From Irpex lacteus (taxonomy: Eukaryota; Basidiomycota; Agaricomycetes; Polyporales; Irpicaceae): a stretch of DNA of 64,000 nt. The notes below the pieces were generated by a model. It was given only the letters and a program-made list of their open reading frames with translations, did not search any database and had not been told where the DNA came from. Shown in pieces: positions 23,107-35,280 of the stretch. Made by a program: the position numbers and the translations under genes. The first letter of the stretch is position 1. The number at the start of each line of letters is the position of its first letter. The stretch lies in contig MQVO02000003.1 of the NCBI GenBank assembly GCA_001986395.2, positions 1,240,001-1,304,000 on the forward strand. Direction: 5' to 3'.

Positions 23107-23539
23107 GCGAACGCTGCTCCCTTCCGCTGCTCGAGGTTCTGTCATATCCACGTCTCTCGGCGGAATGAAAGGCGGATGCAGGCCTGCTTGGGCTCTGCGG
23201 ACATGCCACGGAATCTAGGGAGTTGGTCAATACCAGTGCTAGATGTGTATGTGTACGGGCTTGTCGATATTCTATACTATACATTTGTTTGTAACTTTGG
23301 AGGAGTACTCGAGCAATAATCTTCTGTGCCATTTCCCGTTAGTTCAAGTTTGAAGGCTGTGTAAGTAGATGGCTGTGACTGTGACGGGCCACTGTGAGTG
23401 ACGTCATCTCGATGTGTTGCACGGACGCGATCGTGCTAAACAGCGAAATATATAAACACGCCTTCCCCGCGTTTCATCCCCCAACTTCTTCCTCGTTGTA
23501 TTTCTACTCGTCGTCACCGTCGTCCGCGACCTCAACACC
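23107..23539. other. Intergenic between PHO88 and the SLM1-like gene
   Basis: This gap holds the PHO88 3' end and the promoter of the next plus-strand gene. A TATA-like site is annotated separately. Nothing else is seen. Confidence 0.5.
23449..23456 (+). promoter_or_regulatory. TATA-like box of the SLM1-like gene
   Basis: TATATAAA lies about 85 bp before the ATG at 23540 and is followed by a CT-rich stretch, a usual fungal core promoter layout. Confidence 0.45.
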
Positions 23540-25588
23540 ATGAACCTCCACAACGACTCCGTCTCGATATCCCGCGCGACGTCTCGCGCAAGCAGCAGAC
23601 ATGGCTCAACCGTGTCTAGACAGCAGAGTCTCATCAAGAAGAACATCGCCCCGCACGACTTACGCCCTTCAGACATCCTAATCGAACGGTTCTCGGCGTG
23701 GAAGATTATTGTGAAACAGCTCATTGCGTACTTCGAGGTTCGTTCGTTGAAGCACGTACCGCACATGAGAACTAAACATGACGTACTTCTAGGGGCTTGC
23801 GGATATTGAGAACAACATTGCGAGAGAAATGACAAAGTTGGGTGCTGTTATCCAGGTTCCCTTCAGATCTGGGAATCAGTTCTTGGGTGAAGGAGGTCTT
23901 CAGGTGAGTAGACTATCGAAGCCGCTTCGAGGCTGTGCTAAAAGAAGTCGTTGGACTATGTAGGATGTGTACTATCATATTCGCGACAAAACGCGTGCAA
24001 TTGCAGACGAACATGCAAACCTGGGGCGAACGATCGACGGCTCCATTGTACAACACTTGCAGAAGCTGCGCGTTGAGATTAAGGCTCATATCAAGGTTCG
24101 TGGCATTTCTCCTCATATCCCTAGTGATTTTCCGTTCTAACACACCTTATAACGCGTACAGAACATTCAGAATGATACTGGAAAACTGGCTACTTCTGTC
24201 GCTAAAGAGCGTGAACTGTCGGCCAAACTCATTGGCGACCTTGGGACCAATATCTCCATCCTCAAGAACACCCCGATGAGTGTTACAGCGAAGACAGATC
24301 CTTACGTGGTCAACCAGGCAGTCTTCAGACAGCTCGTGAAGCAGGTTCATACGGAGAATGCTTTGCAAAAGTCCATCCTGCTCACTCAGTCATCTTCCGC
24401 CCTGTTCGAGGCTTCGCTGATCCAAGCGCTGCAGTCGGCGTGGGCAACCTATGAGGAATGGCGCTCTCGAATGGACACAGGTATCCAGGAGATCTGGAAG
24501 TCACTTGAACGCTCCATGTCCTCTCTGGCGCCTGACCGTGAATGGATTGCTTTCGCTGCTCGCGAGGACCATCTTATCGACCCGGAAACTCCTCTTCGTG
24601 ACCCTGTCAATATCAACTACCCGAGCAAGGAAGACCCGAGCGTCTTGCCCGTCCACACAGGCTTACTCGAACGGAAGAAGCGATACACACGCCATTATAA
24701 GGAAAGCTACTTCGTCCTCACTCCTGCCGGATTCTTGCACGAGTATTCGTCTTCCGATCCCCACAAAGCAGATCATCCCACGTTCAGTCTCTTCCTGCCG
24801 ATGTGCACGCTTGGACCACCCAGCGCGCCTAGTGCCGCGTCGCACAAGTTCCACATCGAGGGCCGCAAGGACGGCACGGGCACCACGAAGACTGGCTCGT
24901 TCCGTAGCCTCGCAGGCACACTGACAGGTCGCAAGAACTCTGGTCCTGCTTGGACGTTCCGCGGACGCTCTCACGACGACATGATGGAGTGGTGGAACGA
25001 CGTTCGTATGTTGTGCGCCCGATACCTTGTCGCAAGCGAGTCCATGGATAGAAGTGGACCTGTTAATGCCGCTGTACGTGCAGTCGGATACGCGAGCGAC
25101 GATGAAGAGGGAGAAAGTGAAGAGGAGGGCTCCAGTGTTGAGGAAGAGCGCGATGACGAGGATGAGGATATGTACGCTCAGGCACGTGAGGCCCCCGCTG
25201 GACAGGACGGTGCTGCTACGGACGAAGAGCTCCCACAGTATGAACACAAACAGAACGGATATCCGGTGAGTCTCGTGTTTGGATGATTGCCAACCTCCGA
25301 CTGAGTGCTCATAGCGACTTTCTTCCCATCGTTCAGGTTGACAAGAAATCGATCAACAGTCATAATCAGCCCACTGACGGAGCGGCGAGTGGGTTGGCCG
25401 CTAATGTTATTCGGAAGCCGAGCTTGAGGCAGCAGGAGAAAGCCCCTGAGGGACGATCACCGCATGTCCCTCCGGCTGACGAGCCTGCGGGTGCGACGGA
25501 TAGTGAAGAGGAGATTGCGCCGACCCATACTGGCGAGGCTAGCGCTGGTCCTGCTCCCACTGAGAGTCGCTTCCAAGAGGAGCTGTAA
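23540..25588 (+). CDS. SLM1/SLM2-like PH-domain protein
   Basis: Yeast SLM1 and SLM2 bind PI(4,5)P2 at eisosomes and pass membrane stress to TORC2-Ypk1 and calcineurin. The N-terminus is Ser/Arg-rich, then LRPSDILIERFSAWKIIVKQ begins a helical F-BAR-like region of about 200 residues that includes NNIAREMTKLGAVIQVPF and ELSAKLIGDLGTNISIL. A PH domain follows around residues 300-430: GLLERKKRYTRHYKESYFVL, FHIEGRKDGTG, TFRGRSHDDMMEWW. The C-terminal part is acidic and disordered and ends SRFQEEL. Four or five introns lie in the first 800 bp plus one near 25270-25335. Length is about 580 residues. The gene converges with the EF-hand/ZZ gene, 208 bp apart. Confidence 0.91.
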
Positions 25589-25796
25589 TATTCTATCATG
25601 GTGAACAGACTTGTCGTACGTTTTGGTCTGGCCTGGTGAAGATACTACCTGGGATTGGATTGGAGTATGTGTGTGTGTGTATATTATATATCAGACTGTA
25701 ACGTGTGTTTAATCAAGTGTCGTACTCTACCTCATACCCCTCATATCAAGAGAGAAGAACCTCATAAATATAGCACCTCCTCTAGAGATAACTCGC

Positions 25797-28700
25797 CTAG
25801 GACCCCTGCGACCCGGACGCATGGCAATGCTGGCACTGACTCTCGTTGGTCAACTGTCTTCCTGCCAACGTAGCCAAGAGCAGCCTCTCAATACGACCAA
25901 GAGTCTCTTCCACTCGCCCAACTTTGCCTGTCAGCGCCCAGACCGTCTGCTCCAAAGCAGCCATACGCTCTTCGGCTGAATACTCTGCGGCTTTGGCATC
26001 GGATAGCGGCTTGCGGGCGCATCGGACGAGCGTGTGCAGGTAGGTGTGCTGCTGGCTGCGGTCGAAGGGAGTGGGTTCGACTCTGTGTGCGGTGCAAGTG
26101 CTACAAAGGAAGTTATCGACTACCCATAGTAGGTCAGCTTCGAAAAGAAGATGACTAGTACAAGGAACACGGGACAGACCTGCGTGTGCGCCGTAGTACC
26201 AGGTAGGCTGCTTGTAGGGTCTTTCGCAGTGCGTGCATCGCAGCAACATCTTGGACTCGCAGTCATCGCATATGTATAGCTGTTTCTCTGTGCGTGAAAC
26301 CCACTCAGTATGCATTCTAGGAACGGTGGACAGATAGATGTTACCCACCCAATGCAAAGCAGTCAGCGCAGGTCCAACAAGGCGGGTCCACCTTGCTCTG
26401 ACATATCCCGCACGAAACGTTGCTGCTACTGTCGGGTTGTAGATGCTCAGACTTGTCGTCATCAAAGTACGCGTCTTCGCATCGAGGTCAGCCATTTGTA
26501 GCTCACAGATTCCAGCTCGTAGAAACTCACCCAACGTGTCGTCTATATAAGAGCCACTCTGAACGTGAGTATCGGCCAAATCTCCATTTGACGGGTGGAA
26601 GTATTCTCTGGCGACGCTCAGCGCATTCCCCGCAAGCTCGCTCACACCTGGCACGTCTCGCAGATGCAGCACGCTGCGAACCTTGAACACGTCGTGTGAA
26701 GGTAGATGTCGCTTCTCAGGATCCCGTATATCGACGACGAATGTAGTCTTCGGACAATCAGGGTTATCGCAGAAGTCCACTGTCTTCGCTTCGCTCTCGG
26801 ACGAGAGACAGTCGAGACATACGACGCGTGCGCCCCCGATCTTGCCTCCGCAGCCACGACAGTGACAATCGCTAAAACACGGTAAGCTATTATTTGAATG
26901 GAACGGAACTCATGTTGCTTACTGGTTCGGGATAGTCTTCAGCTGATGCTCGCGAAGTATACGGAAGAAGCTTGCGTCGATGGGTAGAACGTTTCGCATG
27001 AGGTTCGTCCATTCCGCCAGCTCAACCTCGTTTGGCCGATGCCCATAAGCAGTGTACCGAATACTTAACTCGATATAACGTATACGAGTCTCTCGCCTCT
27101 CCAGTATATAATCCCATGTCCACCGATGTCGGCGGACGTGATGGAGAGCAGCGTTTAGAGCAAACTGCCAAAGAGCTCGCGCTTTATTTTCACGAAGCTC
27201 GGACGGTAGAGGGCGGTATCGAAGGAATCGTTTGGACAGATGTCGCTTCAAGAAGAATTGGTGATCATGAAAGTGCTCGTCTTCGTCCCAGCCTTCGGTC
27301 CCGACGATCGTTCCTGTCTCGTCCAAGTGCCCCGAGAAGTATTGTGTGCTGTACTCCTTGCTGTACTGTATGGAAAACTTGACTTGCAAGCCGCCGTCAT
27401 CGTCGATAGTGCATTTGCCGGCAACTTGGAATGTCACTCCATCATGCATGCCCGAAGCTGTGAAGAGCTCGGGATTCGAAGAGACAGCGTGTATCCTAAA
27501 AGACACCATGAGCTGTGAGGGATATTGGTCCTCGGTGTAGACATATCCGTTCCATTCTCCCAACCTTCATGAATTTACATCAGATTATCCTGTGTCGTGT
27601 AAGAGAAAACTCACAGTGCTCGTGCCGGCAGACCAGCTCGTGCGTCAGCCTCCCATACTGCCTTGCTAGAGCCCGTATCCACTTCATATAGCTCGCATTT
27701 AAAACGATGGTCGTCCTTTAAGGGATAGTTGAGCACGCCTAAAGAGGCTTGTTCGAATCCAAGGATATCCGTGGGTTCTGAGGAAGCTGCCTCTGATATC
27801 ACAAGTTGCATATTTCTCCAGGTCCACAAGGAAGAGGAGTTGTGCAGGTAATCAAACTGAGATATATGTTTTTGAAGTGGTCTATGTGCATGAGACTATG
27901 GACACTTACCAAACCACATGCAATAATCTTCATTTGGCTATCGACATTGAGATGATTTTGCTTGAAAAGTGCTACGTAATGACGCAATGAGTGTCCACTC
28001 CAAACAAAGACTACAACAGTCGAACGCACCTGCCAAGTCTAGATAACGATAGTTTACAGCCCGGAATACCCAGAGCAAGCTATCGGCAGAGTCTAATAGC
28101 TCTTCCTTGTGAAGGATCTTCTCTTTCGCGACATTGAACACTTCGACATCCCGTTTGAGAAGGAGGTAGACAAGAGGGAACAAGTACTGTCGCCCAGTCA
28201 ACACACTGAGGCACCGAATATGGACGATGATAACTCGCCTTCTCGATCCGACCAGGTCCTGCTACGACGTACACAGTGTCAAGAGCGTCGATGTCAAACC
28301 GGATGTCCTCTAGGTTCTTCCGCATCCGATTCTCCTCGTGTTCTGTGTAGGATTGAAACTTGGCTTGCACATGTTCGGGGATGTTTGCAGGACGGAATGA
28401 CTTGATAAGCTCAAACGCCACTGGCCATACTGTCTTAAGATAATAGTCCGCCCAATATCGATTCTCGGGAAGGAGCGAGGAGCGCATGGAGAACAAGTGG
28501 TTGAATAGTTCTAAAATCTGTTCGCCATACTTGGCTGAAGTGGCCTGCCAGCCTGAATGGAGGCGCGGTTCAGCATTATAGATGAGTAGCCGAAGGCAAA
28601 TACCTACCAACCGCCCAATAAGCTACCCAGTGGGGAAGGCTATATCGAGGATTCGTTATTTAAGTCAGTCCTATAACAAAATGCATCGGAAGAGGGTCAC

Positions 28701-30991
28701 ACCTCCAGTTCAGCTCTATCGGGCGCGAATCCACAAATTCGTTAACCTCTTGATACGTCACATAGCCGGACCCGTCGTCATCGAATGCCTCCATAATTGG
28801 CTGAAGGTACTTCGCGTTGATGAATTCGAAGGCCCAATCGTCGTTCGCAGCGCCAGGTGTAAAGGACGACATCGCAACACTATCTGCCTTGTCGCGGTAA
28901 TGATCTCGGAGAGTCATGACGAACAATCGTGCCTTCACGTTGAGCTTCCAGTCCTGCGAAATAGCCGATTTAGTTCATGGTTTTTCATTGAGTTGCGATC
29001 ACAGACCATCTCTTTCCATATTGCTCGAAGTTCCTAGACAAATAAAATGAGCTCATTGTCCCAGGACACTTCAATACGGAGACTTACATCATCTTTGATC
29101 TTATCATGTGGTCCTCGATTGAGCTCGTCGATGATGCGACTATTCTCCTCTCGAATGACTCTGGACAGCTCCTCTTGAAGTTGTCTTTGATACAGAGCAA
29201 ATTTCCCTTCAAACGTCTCCATATTCTTTCGGACTGCGAGCTCCCAGCCTTCATGCAGCTCATCCTTAAGATCCTGAAGAGTGAATGTAGCCTCCTTGAC
29301 AGAACGTCCTTGCAGGATCGCTGAATGTCCGCTTTTCGCCTGGCCCTAGTGATTTCGTCAACCAATTGTAGATAAGGCAGGTAGACATGACTTTACCTTC
29401 TCCACTGTACCAGAGTTATCAAGCCCAGCTAATTCGCTTAACGCTGCGTCGCTGTTCTCCACGACCTTTACTCCTCCCTTGTCCTTGACTCTACGAGCAA
29501 GCTGTTGTTCGCTACTTGGTGTCCACTCGCGCCGATAGACGTCGAGTACCAAAGAAGTCAATTCTGACACTCTACGTGTAGTGGTGAGTGATCATTAAAC
29601 TCCATGTCGTATAGATACTCACTTCTGATTCATCTCTCTGACTATAGCTTCCGTGGACTCAACAGTATTCGCTGTATGTATCATCAACGCGAACTCAAAG
29701 TCTTGACGCCTCTGAGCAAAGACTCGTAGGAAGGAAGCCAGCCGTTGTTCCCATAATTGACTTCTTAAAACCTTCACTACAAGGGTCTTCTTGAGGTACG
29801 TGTCGCATGTATTTGCACATTCCTTAATGTCTTGTGCGGCCATCTGAGAGACCGTCTCAAGTCGCGAATGTATGGGATTGCCGTCCGCGCCAATTTGGTG
29901 AGGATCCCGAACGTTTCTTAGCCTTGGACCAAATGTCAATCGCGGCTCTAGGCAGGTGACAGGCTACTTACTGTACCAAGGCTGCCAGCATATCCTTCAT
30001 GGCGACATATAGCAGAGTGATCCTTTTATCGTTATCACGTCTCGTGCGCTCCATATTGTAAGCAGCCTTAAACGCTAGTACGACCACTGTGCACGAGAAA
30101 CTGGATCAAGATATGACTCCTTTCTTAAATCGTGTACTTACCAGATATCGAGAAATGGATCTTGGCTATTTCATCCAATGCGTTTAGTAATCCTGGGATC
30201 TCCACCGGTAAATCGTTCATGTTACTCTTCATTCTGTGAAGGGTAGTCCCAGCATCTGGAATAGAAGCAAGAGCAATCGTTGTTTGCGCAATGACGGCGT
30301 GTGTTTCGATCACCGCAGAACCAGACGAGTTTGTGAGACTATTATCTGTTACGGTATCATTGTTTGTGAGTATATGTAGTTGTCAAGTATCCATCTCAAC
30401 AAGTATTTGCTACACACCATTGGAAGTGATACTGTTCAGCAGGGTATGTGAAGCCGATGTCTGCTGTTCTTGTCTAGTATGTCCATCCGCCAAAGAGACG
30501 TATTCCGGTGATCGAGTCTTGGAGGTCCACGGCAGGTCGGAATAGTCTTCTGGTACCGGTTGCGGGTCCGCTTTACTATGTTGTGAGCTAGTGGTGGTAG
30601 CATTCGTACTATGCGTCTCATCCGAAAGTGACAATGTGGCGGGAGACTTCCTTTTAGGTGGCACAGTTGAATTGCTGGGCGGCCTAGTAGGAATGGGCGG
30701 AACATGAGGCAATGACTTCTGTCGTTCGCGTGAGGATGAGTATGACGAGGTCGTGGGGCTGCTTGTGGCAGATGACTGCGTGCTGGGCGAATATGGATAT
30801 GGAGTTATCGTCTCGTAGCTATATCCACTGTCCGGAGTCTTGGTAGATAGTTTGTTCCATTCTGCAGCTGCAGTGAGGTCTTCGCTGAGGTCTACGTTAC
30901 TGGTACTCCCAAAGCGTGCTCTCAAGTTACGCAAGCTAAACTTCTTCTTCGGGCGCGGAGACGTGCTTGGACGAGCTGCTGGAGGCTCCAT
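25797..30991 (-). CDS. Large EF-hand and ZZ-finger protein of unknown function
   Basis: Fifteen or so minus-strand exons with consistent phases seem to make one protein of very roughly 1,500 residues. It starts MEPPAARPSTSPRPKKKFSL with a Ser/Pro-rich tail of 190 residues. Helical segments follow, including LPVEIPGLLNALDEIAKIHF and SRLETVSQMAAQDIKECA, which could form coiled coils. One canonical EF-hand is encoded near 28775, with loop DDDGSGYVTYQE. A helical stretch and a beta-rich domain come next (GEWNGYVYTEDQYPSQLMVS, GHLDETGTIVG). Near 26860 a ZZ-like zinc site shows CRGC, CLDC and FCDNPDC. A second Cys cluster (CDDC, CTHC) and a C-terminal coiled coil (ERMAALEQTVWALTGKV) end at 25797. 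I do not know a named family. It could also be two genes, but no internal start or stop argues for that. Confidence 0.75.
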
Positions 30992-31926
30992 GAGTGCGTA
31001 GTGTTACTTTGATCGGGAAGTACACCTTCGCATATATAAGACAGCGGAGGCAAATGAGAAGGCACGCTTGGAGCGGTAGTTTATCAAAGTATCTGTCTTT
31101 CCGACGTCAAATTGAGCGCTACGTGCAGCAAGGAACAATCAACGAACTTTCATTTGAGCTCACGTCGATGACATGTCAGGACATGTCTCGCAGGTGTGGC
31201 TCAAGAACCTTGACAAGGGACCGTTTCTTTGCACAATCTGTGTGCGATATATGTCTGAGGGCGTAGCTTGAGTGCACAAACTTGCATGCCGTTTCTGAGG
31301 ACAGCCTCCAGCTTCACTCGCCGACACAAACAACGTAAGCCATGAGTTGTTCCGTTCACCTTTTTGTATACCTCCTCTCGATCTGCGTATTGTTCGATGG
31401 TTACCAGCAGTCAATCTGTCTCGGGCTCTCAGCACGTACAGTTACCACGAGAAACCAGCATTGGCAGTGACCGGACCACGTCAATCGTACCCACGCTAAA
31501 GCCGATCGAGGGTGGCCCTGCACATCGCAAAGAAGATTCTGCGCTGAATTTATCAGATCTCACCGCCTTATGGCTATGCCGGCGCATGTACAAAGCGAGA
31601 ACTGACCTGCATAGTTTCTATGTCGCTCCGCGTGCACGTCCATGAAATGATTCGTCGCGCCCGACAAGAGAGAACTCATCCGGTGTTTGCCGATCTGGCC
31701 TAAATTGGTAACCACTGTATTGGCAACAACCAATAGAGTCGAGCTTTCAAGCCACATAGCTGAAAAATCCTTTGTCATCCGTTGTTGATTCTATAGATAC
31801 AGCATTGTACACGAATAGTCCGTTTTGTGTTGAGTGTTCCTGGTCGTGCAATCATTGCACCGCAATAGAGCCCTCCTTCGACCTTTGACATCCAGTCTCA
31901 AAAGAGCCCTTGAGCCATTTTATTCT
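30992..31926. other. Intergenic, about 0.9 kb, no gene seen
   Basis: This is the promoter side of the EF-hand/ZZ gene and the 3' side of the FunK1 gene. Short open stretches (30994-31266, 31364-31645) have no domain. A small palindrome, gacatgtc-agg-acatgtc, near 31171-31187 is the only structure noticed. Confidence 0.45.
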
Positions 31927-33952
31927 TTACCGCTCGAGACAAGCCATAAAACCCGCATAGTCTATCATCTCGTCTCTCTCCCGTGATACCCTCTCGAGCT
32001 CAGCTAGGATCGTCTCATCCGAGTACTGCCCGTCGGTCCATACCCCCCACCGTTCCCCCTGTGCCAGGCGATGAAGGGTGTTTAACTTGGAGTAGGTCGA
32101 GTCGGTAACGGGCTCGAAGTACTGGCTCAGAGGTCGTACCCAATCCTCAGCTAGGGCTCGATAATCGGGATGCGCGTGTTCCATCACCTTATCCAAATGA
32201 ACCGAGAGGTATCGACGACACCACCCATCCCCTCCTTCGAACTCGTCGTACCAGGCGGCCAGACAGTCAGTGTTCACTTGACGCAGGGAAGGAACAAAGC
32301 AGGCGCAGAACCAGGCGAGAAGGTTCATGAAGGCTTCGAGGTCGTGACGATAGAAGTGTTCGCCTTGCCACCACGCTGCCTCGAAGTCTGCCGACAGGAA
32401 TGGACGTGTTCCGAATCGTTGGCCGGGCCGCTGAGAACGCGGGGATGGTGGTTTGGCCAAGTCCCAGTCAGCCAAGACACCCCGCTGGACACCGTTGATA
32501 CGTCGAATCATGACATTGTCGGCGCTGATGTCACGTTGCAGGATGCCGGAGGTCTCATACACCCAGTGATGTGCTATAGCAGAAGTCAATGATCGTTCTC
32601 GGACTACACAAGCTGTAGTTGCTTACCTTTTACCGCGTCAAGAAAGCAAGTCTTGAAATCCTCGACGCTGTGTACCATTTCCAGCGGGGCGTATCGCTCC
32701 AACAGCTGTACCCGAAGCACACGCTGTTCTTCGAGCATGAACATGTCTGCCCGCGGGAGCTCCATCTGTTCCATGTTCAAGGTAACTGAGGCCTTCAGCT
32801 CGGTGACATGGGCAAGCATATCCGGTCGTGATTCACGTAGCCGCCTCCGAATAAGCCTCACAGTCGTATCCTCAATCGGAGCTGTCACGGCCGCCCAAGC
32901 CAACTTCAACACGGATGTCTTCCGCGCCCCGAAACGCTTCTCGGCCTCAGTGCAAGCCGCACCGCACGGCACCACCACTGTGCCCCGGCCGACCAACTGC
33001 GAAGGTGCAACGTCTGGCATCTTCCAGTTGGAGTGCCCGAAGAAAAGCACCTCGTCTTCGTCCAGCACTTCTCCAGAATCGAGTATTGGGCGTGGCAACC
33101 CGATGTATGAGTACCGAAAGTCCATGTCCGTCTCGACGATTCGTTCCCTGTCACCACTTGTGTGTATCATGAACGACGCAAGCAAAGAGATGCCCAGGCT
33201 GTGACGTGATGACGATCCGATGGCGAGTCCCGCGAGGTATAGGAGGTTCGGCTGCTCGATACAGTCGAACCGCGATGAAACGATGACCCCCATACGATCC
33301 GCATACCAGAAGGACACCTGCGTGCCCTGAACCAGAATCCCCGTAACCCATGACCGCAAGTTTGAGTTGAAGAGGAACATGAGACGCGTAGCGAAGTCGT
33401 TCTCGTCGTTCGCTATTTTGCGGCGAGCTTGCGACGAAGACTCCTGGTTGATTGTGAGTCAAGTTAGTCGGACAAGTTAACAAATGTCACTCACGGCGTC
33501 GTTCTCGTCTGCCTCTCGTGGCCCTTCCTTTTTGATTTGTATGATACAGAGGACACTCTGCCACTTCACCTGATCGTCCTCAAACCTCGTCACATCCTCC
33601 CATCTCCCCGCACCATGCTGCATGAGGCCAAAAGTACCCGCGTCGACCCCCTCCAATGCAAACTGCGCAGCTGCCACTGCGAGTCTGCTTGGTGGGAGGC
33701 CGTTGTTGATGTCTTCTCGGCGTAAGGTCTCTGGCTTGAACCTCAGTAGAACTCCTAGACGGTATGTCAGCGCTATTGTCTGAATGATGAAGCTGGCGGC
33801 CAATACTCACTTCGAATTGGCCGCGGTAGATTCAACTTCCTATCCTCAGGCAGGTCGTCCGTGTCGAACTTCCAAACCTGCCTGAGGAAGTCGACAACTG
33901 GGTAGTTGCGGGAAATGTGTCTCCCAACGTTGCGTTGAACAGTAGAGGGCAT
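31927..33952 (-). CDS. FunK1-type fungal protein kinase
   Basis: FunK1 is a kinase family expanded in Agaricomycetes, with no settled role. The ATG at 33952 starts MPSTVQRNVGRHISRNYPVV. Exon 2 reads GVLLRFKPETLRREDINN and VAAAQFALEGVDAGTFGLMQ. The long third exon has GILVQGTQVSFWYADRMGVI, LFFGHSNWKM and GRGTVVVPCG. The last exon carries the catalytic region: GILQRDISADNVMI, then VLADWDLAKPP and RFGTRPFLSADF, and it ends MIDYAGFMACLER. The usual HRD His is Gln here, while Asp and the downstream Asn remain. The Asp-Trp-Asp form in place of DFG is common in FunK1. Length is about 640 residues. Activity is uncertain. Confidence 0.9.
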
Positions 33953-34561
33953 GGTCGAGAAAGGCCGTAACCGCAGATTTATAGCGTAGGAGTTGAACAA
34001 AGAATTGCTTATGGGCCTTTGTATCGCTGGAGTGTCGCGATAGACACAAAGCAATGGCAGATGACAACCGGTAGAGTTGAGGAAGAAGTAGAACAAACGG
34101 TAGCGGCCGAGAATTGAGAGCAACAGATTGGGCCTGAGCGTCCGCCAGCGCTTTGTGACCAGGCTTCATCAAAAGGCCAAAGATACCTTCCCCAAAGGGC
34201 AGGTACTCGGCCAGACAAATCTGAGATCTTCCGTACACCGCGCCGGGCATTGAGAGCTCGTCGTCGGCCACTCTCTTGTACCATGTCGTTTATTGCCCAC
34301 CACCATCGACGTTATTCAGGAACCTGCCAAAATTATGAAGATCAGCTAGCGATGAGTATACATTGCGATAAAGGATGTGAAGAAAGCGCTGGAACAGCTC
34401 GAGCGGCCAATCTTGTCGTGCCTTTACCAATAACGTTGGGTTTCAGAAGCTTTTGGTTTTCGCTACCAAACTCCAACCTGTAAGTCCTTCGTTTATGTAG
34501 GGTAAATGCGTCTAAAGTGTGTATTGTCTGACACAGCAACGAGATAGTGGAAAGTACGCGA
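33953..34561. other. Intergenic, 0.6 kb
   Basis: It lies between the FunK1 start and the ATP20 stop, both on minus. A minus-strand open stretch (33846-34271, MADDELSMPGAVYG) crosses it, but I find no partner exons or domain, so I do not call it. Confidence 0.4.
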
Positions 34562-35280
34562 TTATTCGAGCTTGTATCCTACAAGATTCCGTCGTCCAAT
34601 AATCTCTCCAATCTGTGAAGTTGTATATCAGTAAATATGCCGAGTTATGGGTAAACGGATGGGTGAGGAAGGATGCGGAGTAACAATATACTCGAGGAGG
34701 ATACGGTACGCCGTGTAATTGAGTGATAGCTGAATACTCACCTTAAAGATACCATATGCCTCAACAGCGTAGACTCCTACTTTGAGGTATGCTCCAGAGC
34801 TGACAAGCTCCCTGATGTATGCGGGAGAGGTAGCGTTGGCCCACAGGCTCTTGTATACGCTCTGCACAGTAGACAATGAGGGTGGCTGGAGGCGCTCAGC
34901 GACATAGATCTGCTTGAGGAATTCGCGAGCGACCTGGTAGTTGTACACTATTGGTTGCCGGTAAGCTGTAATATTTTATGAAAGTGGCATATGCATGAAT
35001 TAACGAGGTGGCCGTCAGCATACGTTCCCGTACACATTGATGGAGAAGACGTACTACCGAGGAAGCCTGCTGCCCTCTCACCCACTGGCCCAAGGAATTT
35101 CTGTGCAGTTTCCGCAGCCTGGCCAGCGTACTTTTGTGCAGAAGCGAGCGCGTCCTGGGCCTTCTTTTGAGCAGCCTCCGTGCTGGGGTTGGTGGATGCG
35201 AACCGAACCTGACGAGGATGCGACTGGGGCGCACGACGGGGACGCAGAGACTGGGAAAGACGAATGGTGGGTCTGACCAT
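34562..35280 (-). CDS. ATP20: Mitochondrial F1Fo-ATP synthase subunit g
   Basis: Subunit g sits in the inner membrane and helps ATP synthase form dimers that shape cristae. The ATG at 35280 starts MVRPTIRLSQSLRPRR, a basic mitochondrial presequence, followed by an Ala-rich helix (AAQKKAQDALASAQKY). Exon 2 reads YRQPIVYNYQVAREFLKQIY and SPAYIRELVSSGAYLK, then GVYAVEAYGIF. The last exon gives IGEIIGRRNLVGYKLE and stops at 34562; GEIIG is the GxxxG motif needed for dimer contacts. Introns fall after GFLG (near 35050) and after GIFK (near 34740). A TTG six codons upstream is in frame, but the ATG fits the family. Length is about 180 residues. Confidence 0.9.

Noticed and set aside
31171..31187. 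Small palindrome gacatgtc-agg-acatgtc
   Set aside because: It is short and single, with no gene start next to it, so it may be chance.
33846..34271. Minus-strand 141-codon open stretch beginning MADDELSMPG
   Set aside because: It overlaps the first FunK1 exon in another frame, has no domain and no partner exons.
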